Below are positions 43,098 through 51,600 of a stretch of 64,000 nucleotides of DNA, one piece after another. The translations under genes were made by a program, and so were the position numbers. Source of the stretch: Pontibacter burrus (GTDB taxonomy: Bacteria > Bacteroidota > Bacteroidia > Cytophagales > Hymenobacteraceae); NCBI RefSeq assembly GCF_010686685.1, contig NZ_JAAGWD010000002.1, forward strand, positions 186,001 to 250,000, in the 5' to 3' direction. Within the stretch, counting starts at the first letter, position 1. Each line of letters starts with the position of its first letter. The notes below the pieces were generated by a model. The model ran no database searches and was not told the DNA's origin. It saw nothing but the letters and a program-made list of their open reading frames with translations.

Positions 43098-44065
43098 ATC
43101 CGAACAATCTTTATAGTTAACAAAGCATCCAACAGAATAAGGATAAGTGCCAGTACCAGCGGGTAAATATACTTGTTAGCGGTTACATCTATTGTTTTGC
43201 TTTCTCTCAGTTCGCCTTCTATGTTGTTGATGGCATTCACAAGCCGGCTTACTTCGCTTACGCGATCGTTTACTTCATAGTACTGTCCGTTTGTGAGTTC
43301 AGCCAGTTTAATCAGGGGTTCTGACTGCAGTTTAGTAATGACAACTTCGCCTTCCTGGTTGCGCTTGTACCTGTTGCCAACCGGAATGCGGCTGCCTTCA
43401 GTAGTGCCAATACCCAGCGTAAAGACTTGTACCTGTTGTTCGTTCAGGCGGTCGGCCAGCCGCTCTACATTCTCGCCGAAATTTTCCCCGTCGCTTACCA
43501 GTACCAGAATCTTTGCCTTTTGCTCTGCGGAAGGACTGCTGCCCAACTGCCCAAACTTATCTAGGGCAAGTTGCAATACAGATGCATAGTTGGTACCTGA
43601 ATTGGGAAGCAGGCTGGTATGCAGTGTGCGGGTGTATAGTTGCAATGCATTCTGATCGTAGGTGAGCGGGCTCTGGATATAAGCATCGTTGCCGTAGATC
43701 ATCAGCCCGATACGGTCGGAGTTGAAGCGGGATATAAGCCGCTGTATTTCCTGTTTGGCCTTTTCGAGTCGTGAGGGCTGCACATCTGTTGCATTCATAG
43801 ATGCCGAAAGGTCTACAGCGATGTAAACTTCCTTGCCTATCGTTTTAATCTCCTTCTTCATGGCGCCGAAGCTTGGGCCAAGTATCGCAACTATAAGCAG
43901 TATCAGGTACACATGGCGCAATATAAATTTCACCCAGATGCCATGTGGCCGCTGCCCGAAAAAATTAGCCACCCGCCTTACACGCCACAAATAGCCGATG
44001 TAGAGCCCCAGAAAGAGCACACCGAATAAAATTTCGAGCAGGGTGATGGTCTGGTACCAGGTCAT
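43094..44065 (-). CDS. batB: BatB-like VWA-domain membrane protein
   Basis: 323 residues. Two N-terminal helices flank residues 5-25 and 50-66, then a von Willebrand A domain with the MIDAS motif DLSAS (85-89) and VSDGENFG, and a C-terminal helix (YPLVLALILILLDALLTIKIV). This is the usual BatA/BatB layout, facing the periplasm. Role in the cell: the Bat proteins are implicated in stress tolerance in Bacteroides, without defined biochemistry. No moxR or batA lies upstream, only intergenic DNA and tRNAs. Confidence 0.85.
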   Translation of the reverse strand: MTWYQTITLLEILFGVLFLGLYIGYLWRVRRVANFFGQRPHGIWVKFILRHVYLILLIVAILGPSFGAMKKEIKTIGKEVYIAVDLSASMNATDVQPSRLEKAKQEIQRLISRFNSDRIGLMIYGNDAYIQSPLTYDQNALQLYTRTLHTSLLPNSGTNYASVLQLALDKFGQLGSSPSAEQKAKILVLVSDGENFGENVERLADRLNEQQVQVFTLGIGTTEGSRIPVGNRYKRNQEGEVVITKLQSEPLIKLAELTNGQYYEVNDRVSEVSRLVNAINNIEGELRESKTIDVTANKYIYPLVLALILILLDALLTIKIVRI

Positions 44066-44330
44066 GATTGTTTAAAATAGCGGCCCGTATTTTATAGTTT
44101 GAAGTAAACTATAGCTACGCCGGTTACAAAGATAAGAATTAACTGCGGCCTGTTACTATGCACTATTCGCCCCAGAAACGCACTTTTAAAAGTTTTTTAT
44201 ACTTGAGCTAAAAAATATTTTGGCAGTAGGATAATGGCAAGCTGATTTAGTATCAATTACTTAAGTTGGCAGGAGAAGCGAAGGTCGGTTTAATTGACCG
44301 AAAAAGGCTATTAAAATTTGGGAGAGACTA

Positions 44331-44360
44331 TTGCGCGATCGTAAAGTTTTTGTAAGTTTG
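44331..44360 (+). promoter_or_regulatory. Promoter of the tRNA-Ser gene
   Basis: TTG (44331-44333), 19 bases, then TAAGTTTG (44353-44360), an exact TAnnTTTG. It lies 25 bp before tRNA-Ser. Confidence 0.75.
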
Positions 44361-44385
44361 CATACTCTTTAGCAGAAAGAGCCTC

Positions 44386-44472
44386 GGAGGGGTGGGTGAG
44401 TGGCTGAAACCAGCAGTTTGCTAAACTGCCGTACTGGTAACGGTACCGGGGGTTCGAATCCCCCCTCCTCCG
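44386..44472 (+). tRNA. tRNA-Ser (anticodon GCT)
   Basis: 87-nt class II tRNA. The acceptor GGAGGGG pairs with CTCCTCC with one wobble, the anticodon stem GCAGT/ACTGC encloses loop TTGCTAA (anticodon GCT, codons AGC/AGU), a long variable arm follows, and the T-arm is GGGGGTTCGAATCCCCC. G73 discriminator, CCA not encoded. Confidence 0.95.
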
Positions 44473-44496
44473 CAAGAGAAAATTTTTAAAATTTGT

Positions 44497-44527
44497 TTTG
44501 ACTGTTTAAAAACTTCTCTTACTTTTG
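44497..44527 (+). promoter_or_regulatory. Promoter of the tRNA-Pro gene
   Basis: TTTG (44497-44500), 19 bases, then TACTTTTG followed by C (44520-44528), an exact fit to the Bacteroidota consensus. It lies 55 bp before tRNA-Pro. Confidence 0.75.
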
Positions 44528-44582
44528 CACCGCGTTCAACAATAACAACACGCAAGTGTTCACCGGAGTTGAAAGCATAGTT

Positions 44583-44656
44583 CGGGGTGTAGCGTAGCCC
44601 GGTATCGCGCCACATTTGGGATGTGGAGGTCGTAGGTTCGAATCCTGCCACCCCGA
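44583..44656 (+). tRNA. tRNA-Pro (anticodon TGG)
   Basis: 74-nt tRNA with acceptor CGGGGTG/CACCCCG, anticodon stem CCACA/TGTGG around loop TTTGGGA (anticodon TGG), T-arm with GGTTCGAATCC, A discriminator. Confidence 0.95.
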
Positions 44657-44659
44657 CTT

Positions 44660-44690
44660 AAAAATTTCGGAAGCAATTCCGAAATTTTTT
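44660..44690 (+). terminator. Hairpin after tRNA-Pro
   Basis: AAAAATTTCGGAA (44660-44672) pairs with TTCCGAAATTTTT (44678-44690), followed by another T and G. An intrinsic terminator between tRNA-Pro and tRNA-Arg. Confidence 0.8.
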
Positions 44691-44722
44691 GTTTAAAGGA
44701 TACAGTAACTAACTGTAACCAT

Positions 44723-44796
44723 GGTCTCGTAGCTCAGCTGGATAGAGCAACTGCCTTCTAAGCAGTAGGTCTTTGGTTCGAATCCAAACGGGATCA
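44723..44796 (+). tRNA. tRNA-Arg (anticodon TCT)
   Basis: 74 nt. Acceptor GGTCTCG pairs with CGGGATC (two wobbles), anticodon stem ACTGC/GCAGT around loop CTTCTAA (anticodon TCT, codons AGA/AGG), T-arm TTGGTTCGAATCCAA, A discriminator. Its 3' end faces the accessory island, so it is a candidate integration site. Confidence 0.93.
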
Positions 44797-44806
44797 CTTG
44801 ATAATC

Positions 44807-44845
44807 AAGCACTTATAAGGTAAAACTTGTAAGTGCTTTTTTTAT
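44807..44845 (+). terminator. Terminator after tRNA-Arg
   Basis: AAGCACTTATAAG (44807-44819) pairs with CTTGTAAGTGCTT (44826-44838) with one wobble, then a T run to 44843. It follows the tRNA by 10 bp. Confidence 0.85.
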
Positions 44846-44865
44846 GTGCACACAATTTGCACACA
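44846..44865. other. Paired TGCACAC repeats, possible attachment-site remnant
   Basis: TGCACAC occurs twice 11 bp apart (44847-44853, 44858-44864) right after the tRNA-Arg terminator, at the border where gene content and composition change. No integrase is visible in the window, so recombination here is speculation. Confidence 0.25.
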
Positions 44866-44934
44866 GCTTTTTTGAAGGTATTTTCTAATAATTGATCATT
44901 TAAAGTTCAAGAAATTTTTAACTTGAACTCCTCC

Positions 44935-44976
44935 AAAACAAAAGTCCTTCAATTTTTATTGAAGGACTTTTGTTTT
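44935..44976. terminator. Terminator of the TerB/VWA lipoprotein operon
   Basis: A perfect 19-bp stem (44935-44953 / 44958-44976) with a four-base loop; core AAAAGTCCTTCAAT. It lies 31 bp past the lipoprotein stop on the minus strand and has T tracts on both sides. Confidence 0.9.
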
Positions 44977-45007
44977 AAATAACCTGTTTCGGAAGAACCC
45001 TTAAAGT

Positions 45008-45904
45008 TTATTTACTCCTGAAAAAGCTTTCAATTCGCTTCTCTGTATTTGACGGTAGATCAGTATTATATAAGGCTTTATCTTCAACTTTCATTTCATC
45101 AAACCATTTTCCTAGATAAGTGCGAATGATGTCTTCATCGTTCTTGTGAGCAGGAGATGGGTTAATTTCTAAGACCATTACATCTAAATTCTCATAACTC
45201 TGATCAGAAGCAATTAAGCCGTAATTTTCATTCTCGAATTTTTCCTTCCAGTTTGAGTTATTTCTGAAACCTTCCTTTTGAAAAAAGTTGGCAGTAATGA
45301 ACGCAGTCTTGTTTGCTTGCCTGTCTTTGGACTGCGAGTGATATAAATAGCCGTCTGTTACTATAACCAGAACATTTCTGTACTGAGGGTCTGGATCAAT
45401 GCATAGCTCTTTTGCATCATACTTAAAAAAGCGCCAAATATCAGATCCTGGCCAATTCTTAGTACTAATGGCTTGTGCATAGATTTCTTCAAGACCTTGT
45501 GTGAAAGTAGTGGTGATGTTGTCGTAAACTTCTTTCTTACCTTTGTTGTCCAGTTTTGTCAAATCAACTGACAAACTGTTAGCAATGTTATTTATGTTGG
45601 GGTCTTTCGGAGTAGGAGTGAACAATACTCTTATTTTATCCTTGGCTTGAAAAGCTCCCTTAGCCTTCATATTGTTTTTAAAGATTTCAGTAATCTTGCT
45701 TACTATCTGAATATCTCTTTCACTTTGTGACGGCTGCATTGGTTGTACTACTCTATCAGAAAGATCTAAAACAATACTGATATTAAGTAAATCTGGCTGA
45801 ACAGTACTAGTTGATTTACCGGCAGAAGTTTCTACCTTATCTGTTTCTGTTTGGCAACCAAAAAGAAGTAAAGCAACAATGAAGATTGCTAGTCTATTTT
45901 TCAT
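45008..45904 (-). CDS. Lipoprotein with VWA-like fold
   Basis: 298 residues. Lipobox LLLFGC (Cys17), then NISIVLDLSDRV (Asp47-Ser49-Asp50) and VLVIVTDGYLY (Asp184). DxSxR...TDG resembles a VWA MIDAS but DLSDR replaces the usual DxSxS, so metal binding may be altered. Long insertions link the strands. The start overlaps the upstream gene by 11 bases, implying coupled translation. The lipoprotein likely faces the periplasm. I know no named family. It is the third gene of a TerB-like/membrane/lipoprotein operon, and AT-rich. Confidence 0.7.
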   Translation of the reverse strand: MKNRLAIFIVALLLFGCQTETDKVETSAGKSTSTVQPDLLNISIVLDLSDRVVQPMQPSQSERDIQIVSKITEIFKNNMKAKGAFQAKDKIRVLFTPTPKDPNINNIANSLSVDLTKLDNKGKKEVYDNITTTFTQGLEEIYAQAISTKNWPGSDIWRFFKYDAKELCIDPDPQYRNVLVIVTDGYLYHSQSKDRQANKTAFITANFFQKEGFRNNSNWKEKFENENYGLIASDQSYENLDVMVLEINPSPAHKNDEDIIRTYLGKWFDEMKVEDKALYNTDLPSNTEKRIESFFRSK

Positions 45905-47147
45905 TTTCTTGAGTTAAGGCTTCTAAAGGTTTTACATTCAAGTTGATAAAGTCACACACAATGTTGTGCGCATTCTGCCTGTGTGTCTCATCCCTGCTAT
46001 TAAAATTCAGGAACTCAAGCCAACCATCTAAGAATCTCATAAGAGAGTGTTCCAACTCTTTTGGCTTAATAACATCAGAGTGTTCAAGTATAGTCTTAAG
46101 CTTCTCTATTTCTGTGTTATTGGTTCCGATTAAGTAGGTGAGCTTGTTTATTTCTTCATCCAGTTTATGAACTTGCTCCTCTTTTTTCTGGATTTCTTCC
46201 TTCTTCGCATTAATTAATACACTTAGCTGGTCCAGTTTGCCATAAGCTTCCATTACAAAGTCGAAAACAAATCCCCAGATCAGGTATACAATAAATCCGG
46301 CAAAGATGATAAGCCAGAAATTTACAGACTGGAATGCCATTGCTACTGTATAAGGGGGCAAACTATCGAAACTATTTTCAGCTTTTATGTTGTAGATTTT
46401 TTCCGTGATCTCATAGGCTAGTATACAGTCAAAAATGAAGGTCACTAAAATCAGCATGGCTATTTTAGGATATTTTCCCCATCCTTTTACCTCCTGGAAT
46501 TTGTGAATCAGGTAGCCTAGTCCTAAGAAAACAAAAGGGATTGTGAGGATCAGTACAAGCTCAGTAAAGCCATCATTGAACGCTATTGTAAGAGCATTGG
46601 GGTCGAAGATGGAGCTGGCAACTCCAATTTCATTTAAAGTAAACTCTTTGAAGAAAGCTGAAAAAGAGGCAGAGCTATAAAAAATAAATAGGTAAACAGT
46701 TAAGAATGTCAAGATAATGCACCCTACTATAAAGCCGGCTTTGCCCACTTTGTCACCTATAAATTGATCAGGATTCCTTTTGATTTCTCTTATCTCTTCC
46801 TGTAAATATTCTATTTTGTTGTCCAACTTTGGGAGCTCTTCACTCTTGATTTTGTCTATCCGTTCCTGAAAGAACTCATTTTTTTTGATGTATTCTTTAA
46901 GCTTTACCCTATAAGGTTGTTTAGCTTTCTCCTGCTCTATCTCATCATTCCGTAAAATCTCTTTATGGTTATGATAAATCTTTCCTATACAAGTTTTTAA
47001 GCCTGTCTCAGAGGCACCATGATTCTGAGCTTTTGCTTTACCTTCATCATACCAATCAACCAGGACAAACTCTTGATAAGAAGGCGTACGCTCAATAGTA
47101 TCAGTCTGACTGGCATTATCGAAGATTCCTTTAAACAACTTAACCAT
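45894..47147 (-). CDS. Membrane protein with coiled coils, unknown family
   Basis: 417 residues. The N-terminal 90 residues are soluble; coiled coil at about 93-125, four membrane helices near 138-157, 195-214, 228-246 and 275-297, a second coiled coil near 305-350, then a soluble C-terminal domain with His/Asn-rich DETHRQNAHNIVCDF. No enzymatic motif recognised. It lies between the TerB-like gene (3 bp gap) and the lipoprotein gene (11-base overlap). It probably transmits a signal or assembles a membrane complex. Confidence 0.75.
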   Translation of the reverse strand: MVKLFKGIFDNASQTDTIERTPSYQEFVLVDWYDEGKAKAQNHGASETGLKTCIGKIYHNHKEILRNDEIEQEKAKQPYRVKLKEYIKKNEFFQERIDKIKSEELPKLDNKIEYLQEEIREIKRNPDQFIGDKVGKAGFIVGCIILTFLTVYLFIFYSSASFSAFFKEFTLNEIGVASSIFDPNALTIAFNDGFTELVLILTIPFVFLGLGYLIHKFQEVKGWGKYPKIAMLILVTFIFDCILAYEITEKIYNIKAENSFDSLPPYTVAMAFQSVNFWLIIFAGFIVYLIWGFVFDFVMEAYGKLDQLSVLINAKKEEIQKKEEQVHKLDEEINKLTYLIGTNNTEIEKLKTILEHSDVIKPKELEHSLMRFLDGWLEFLNFNSRDETHRQNAHNIVCDFINLNVKPLEALTQENEK

Positions 47148-47149
47148 AG

Positions 47150-47563
47150 TTAAAGAGCTTGTTTTACTTGTCCAATAATCAATTTCTTCTCTGTACCTTT
47201 TGTTGCTTCCTCAATTAGATATTGCATGATGGCTGGTATGTTCTGCTCCTCAAAGCCGAACTTTTTACAGAACTTTCTGAGCGTTAACTCTTCATGTTCA
47301 TCTACCCTTCCGTCTGCTAGTATCATCGTTACATAATCATACAAATACTCTATTTTAGTTAAAGTATCTTGGGGAATGGTAAATTTAATGCTATCAGGGC
47401 GGAGTATGATTTTTTCAATTTCCTCTCGTTCTATCCCCCTGTTCTGTCCCAGCTGGAACAGCATTTCAAGTTCTTCAGAGTCGATCTGAGTATCAGAAAG
47501 TGCGAGAAAGTACAGGTTTAGAAAGTGGCTTTTCAGTTCCTGGTCAAGTATCATTGTTTGCAT
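47150..47563 (-). CDS. TerB-like protein
   Basis: 137 residues, all-helical. It has two acidic loops at comparable positions: SDTQIDSEELEMLF (residues about 18-31) and LADGRVDEHEELTLRKFCKKFGF (about 82-104), the second being the ADGxxxxEE pattern of TerB/tellurite-resistance domain proteins that bind metals at membranes. It has no DnaJ or other domain. It starts the three-gene operon and would face the cytoplasm. Function is inferred from family only. Confidence 0.7.
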   Translation of the reverse strand: MQTMILDQELKSHFLNLYFLALSDTQIDSEELEMLFQLGQNRGIEREEIEKIILRPDSIKFTIPQDTLTKIEYLYDYVTMILADGRVDEHEELTLRKFCKKFGFEEQNIPAIMQYLIEEATKGTEKKLIIGQVKQAL

Positions 47564-47966
47564 AACTTGTAATTAATTTATTTCTGGAGTATAAATGAGG
47601 CATATCAAAAGTGCAGCACTTGTATCTAAGTATAGAGTCTCTTGTTTAACTCTTGGGAGTTGACTGAACTTCTCTTTGCTTATAGATGGATACTGTTACA
47701 TTTACTTTGTCTCTTTTGATGCAAAAGGACAAAGTTGGTCAATGGCTTAGTCTCGGTAAAAGAAAAGTATTAAGCTATAAAGTTCTAATATAGTTAAAAT
47801 ATATTATAGTCCTAATGTTTAAGCTGTTTTTACTATAATTTTATCAGAAGCTTTAACTGTTGTTATGTTGCCGTTGCTGATAGAATCTTATAATTTCAAA
47901 AAATGACAGTACTCCTGATTGGACAATTATGAAGGATTCATTAGTTCTATGTACAAAGGGTAATGA
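47564..47966. other. Intergenic region between TerB operon and YgjP gene
   Basis: 403 bp, AT-rich, without CTATAG, long repeat or small gene. The promoter of the TerB operon should lie here on the minus strand; no clear consensus is seen. The region 47900-47966 follows the metallopeptidase stop and shows no terminator. Confidence 0.5.
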
Positions 47967-48653
47967 TTACAAATCCATCCCCGCCCCATTTACCCGTAGC
48001 CAGTTCTTCCGCTCCCGGTAATCCGGCAGCACTTTATCTACTTCGTTCCAGAAGGCTTCTGAGTGATTGGCGTGGATCAGGTGGGCCAGTTCGTGCACGA
48101 TGATGTAATCCAGCACCTTGAGCGGAGCCATCATACATTTCCAGTGGAAGTTGAGGTCGCCTTTGGTGTTGCAGCTGGCCCAGCGGTTCTGCAGGTCCAT
48201 AATCCGGATTTCGCTGGTGGTGAGGCCCATCAGCTTTTCATAATAGCGCACACGCTCAGGTATGCGCTTGGCGCCTTTCTCCTTGTAATACTGTTTGAAG
48301 ATCTGATCGGCTTTAGGGGCATGCTTCTTCTGTAGCAGGAAATAACCATCCTTCAGCTTAAGCGGGGTTTCCTGCTTTTCTACCAGCTCCAATCTGTAAT
48401 TACGGCCCAAGTAAAGGTAGCTTTCCCCATTAACGGCTTCGCGTGTTTTCTTTACCTGGTTCAGTTCTTCCAGCTCTGCCTGGTGCTTAAAGATGGAAGC
48501 CGCTTTACTATCTACAAGTTCATCAATAGCAGTGTCAGACAGCTCTTTGGGAGCCATCACCATAACCTCGCCATCACGCTCTACATAGATACTGACTGTT
48601 TTGCGCTGGCTTCGTTTAAGATTGTACTGGATCAGGTGCTTGCTGCTCTTCAT
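47967..48653 (-). CDS. YgjP-type zinc metallopeptidase (DUF45/M48-like)
   Basis: 228 residues. HELAHLIHANHSEAFW near residue 190 is the HExxH zinc site followed by the third His; the N-terminal QRKTVSIYVERDGEVMVMAPK and NRWASCNTKGDLNFHW match the YgjP/SprT-like family. It overlaps the hsdR 3' end by 38 bases in another frame and is co-transcribed with it. This pairing is recurrent for type I R-M loci, but the role of the peptidase there is not known; restriction alleviation by proteolysis is a guess. Confidence 0.9.
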   Translation of the reverse strand: MKSSKHLIQYNLKRSQRKTVSIYVERDGEVMVMAPKELSDTAIDELVDSKAASIFKHQAELEELNQVKKTREAVNGESYLYLGRNYRLELVEKQETPLKLKDGYFLLQKKHAPKADQIFKQYYKEKGAKRIPERVRYYEKLMGLTTSEIRIMDLQNRWASCNTKGDLNFHWKCMMAPLKVLDYIIVHELAHLIHANHSEAFWNEVDKVLPDYRERKNWLRVNGAGMDL

Positions 48654-51600
48654 GTATCAACTCGTTGTGTCTGCGCCTTGCTAGGTCCAGCAGGTCATTT
48701 ATGATCTTGTTCTCGTGCTCAATCAAGGCCTCTACATCCGAAGAAATCAGGATGTCAGATAGGTCGCCTTTAAGCAGGTCTATCTCGCTGCCCTTTTCCC
48801 AGAAGCTGGTAAACTTTATGGTCGCCCTCATCTGCTTTACAGCTTCTTTTAAAGTGGCTTTCGCTTTTTCTTCCTCTTCAGCTGAAGGAGCTTTGCTCTT
48901 GAAGGCGGTTTGCATCATCAGGTCGTAAAAAGGGGCTTCGGTGGCAGATAGACCGGCTATACCTTCCTGACGACCGGCTGCGGCTTCGTTACGCAGGTTT
49001 TCCAGCGCTTTTACCATCGCATCCCAATCATCGTGGTGCTGTTGCAGGAGTTTCTCCAGTCGCTCGCTCAGTTTGGTGTAAAAGGCAGGGTCATCGTCAA
49101 CATTCACTTTGATGTGCTTACGTATGGCGTGCTCCATCTCGGAGGCCACGGCTTTCAGATTGCTGTTCTTCTTGGCTTCTTTCATGAAGTCCTTAGAGAG
49201 CAGCTCTACAGGCGGGATCTTCGGGTTAATGCCCAGGCTGACCAGGTGCTCGTTGATGAGTTGGCGGATCTTCTCGCCAGCACCTTCTATATTGATGGTG
49301 TCGTCTTTGTAGCGGTTGCGGATAAGGATCTGCAGGTGTCCCAGTTGCTTTGCCGGTATGCGGTACGGCGAAGCGGCGGGACGCGGAAGCACGATATCCA
49401 TGCTTTCCATTAACTGCTTCAGGTATACATCAAAGCTGGAGCGGAACTTGATGTCTGCGGCCAGATCTATGCATTGCTCCTGTATCTTGAGCAGGGTAGG
49501 GATGTCCTTTATATGCTGGGTCAGGTACTTCTCAAAGTTAGCCACGCCTTTACCTTCGAAGAGCTGCACCAGCCTGCGGTAACGCGACTCCAGTACGGGT
49601 ATCTCTGTCTCTACACCCTTCAGGTTCTCCATGATCTCTTGCACTTCGTCGGAGCCGTAAATGCTGAGGGCGGTTTGCAGGTTTTGGGTGTTGGTGGCGT
49701 AGTCTATCACATAGCCACGTGTTTTGCCTTTGTAGGTACGGTTCACACGGGCAATAGCCTGCAGCAGGTTGTGCTCCTTCAGCTTTTTATCCAGGTACAT
49801 CACCTGCTCAATCGGGGCATCAAAGCCGGTCAGCAGCATGTCGCATACTACCAGAAAGGCAATACCTGTTTCCGGAACATCGTAGTTGAAGGCTTTCTTG
49901 AAATTGTCTACGGCGTTGGCTGCAGAAGCTTCTTTTCGAGCCTGGGTGATAATAGCCTCTTCGTTCGTACCTTGCCCGGAAACTACGGCGTATACCTGCA
50001 GGAACTCCAGCTTTTTGATTAGTTCTTCATCTGGCGTGGCTTCAGCCTTTAGCGCAGTTACTTTTTCTTGCAGCGTCTTTAGCAGGGCATCTTTGTAGCG
50101 CACAGCTGCCAGCACCGAGCTGGTTACCACCTGTGCCTTAAAGCCGTTAGGAAGAATGTTTTCGGTGTAGTGGTTTACTATGTCCCTTGCAACGGCTGCA
50201 ATGTGTTCTTCTGCTTCGCGCAGGTCGCTGCCGATGGCGTACTTGCGCTTAATAAGCTCTTTCTCTTTCTGCTCTTTACTGCCGAATGCCTCCTCAAACT
50301 TCTGGTCCAGCCCGCTTTTGTCATTGATAGCGTTGTCGGGTTCACGGCCCTCGTAGAGGATAGGGATGGTGGCCCCGTCGTTTACGGCATCGCGCAGGCG
50401 GTACTGGTCTATGTAGCCGCCGAAGCGGTCGTGTGTCTTTTTCTTATGGCGCTCCGTGATAAGCGGCGTTCCGGTAAAGGCAATTTTGGTGGCGTTCGGG
50501 AAAGCCTCGAATAAGTTGTTGCCCAAATCGCTACTTTGGGTGCGGTGCGCCTCGTCTATCAGGATCAGGATCTTCTCGGATGGGTTAACCTCTCCGAATA
50601 CATTGTACTGCTTTAGTGGCTCTGCTGCCTGGCTTAGTATCTCGCCGGCTATACCTGTCAGCTTATACTCCTTTGCCTGGAACTTGTGCATCATCACCAT
50701 CACCGCGTTGCTGGTAGGGGTGGAGAGCTTCGGCTTTACGTCTTTTATACTTTCTATAAAGTCTATCTTCTCGCCGGTGAGCGTAGCGGTGTCGCTGAGC
50801 TGGTCTTCCAGATCGGTGCGATCGTTTACGAGCAGCACTTTGTAGTCGGCAAGCTTGGACTCGGTGCGCAGTTTTTTAATTAGCATAACCATGGTTAAGC
50901 TTTTGCCGGAGCCTTGCGTGTGCCATACTACACCAGATCGCTCCATGGGGGTCTGACCTGCCTTCAGGCGCTCTACTATCTTGCCCACGGCACGGTACTG
51001 CTGATAGCGGCACACGATCTTGGCTTCTTTGCCACCGCCTACCGGCATAAACAAGGTAAAGCTGCGGACAATATCCAGCAGGGTGTGCGGGGGTAGAATG
51101 CCCTGTACCAGCCGCTCCTGGCTGCGCTCCACATCCAGCGGCTTAATGTAGTTTTGGAAAGCTTCGGGGTAGATGTACTTCCACTCTGCAAAGAACTGTT
51201 CATTGAGGCTGGTGATGGTGCCGTAGCAGGCTTTGTCGCCGTAGGTGGCTACGCAGATCTGGTTGTACCAGAACAGGCTTTCTTCGCCTTCCTTCAGGCC
51301 GGCGGCATGAGTGGAAGGACGCTGGTTGCTGTAGCGCTGTAGTTGCTTCAGGGCCTCGTGCAGTGGGTTGGTGGTATAGGCATTGGTGTTCTTACACTCC
51401 ACCACTACCAGCGGCAGACCGTTCACGAACAGCACCACATCGGGTATGATACAGGCTTTTGCCAGCCCCGGCGTATCCACCTTAAACTGGTTGATGGCAA
51501 TGAAGCTGTTGCGCTCGGGATGGTCAAAATCTATGAGCTTGACAGGGCGCGGATCGGCGGGGTCGTCGTGGTAATCGGCGCGGAGGCTGTTGTTGAGAAG

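Noticed and set aside
44421-44651. Minus-strand open frame across tRNA-Ser and tRNA-Pro
   Set aside because: The translation (GFEPTTSTS, GGGIRTPGTVT) is the well-known spurious product of antisense tRNA T-arms.
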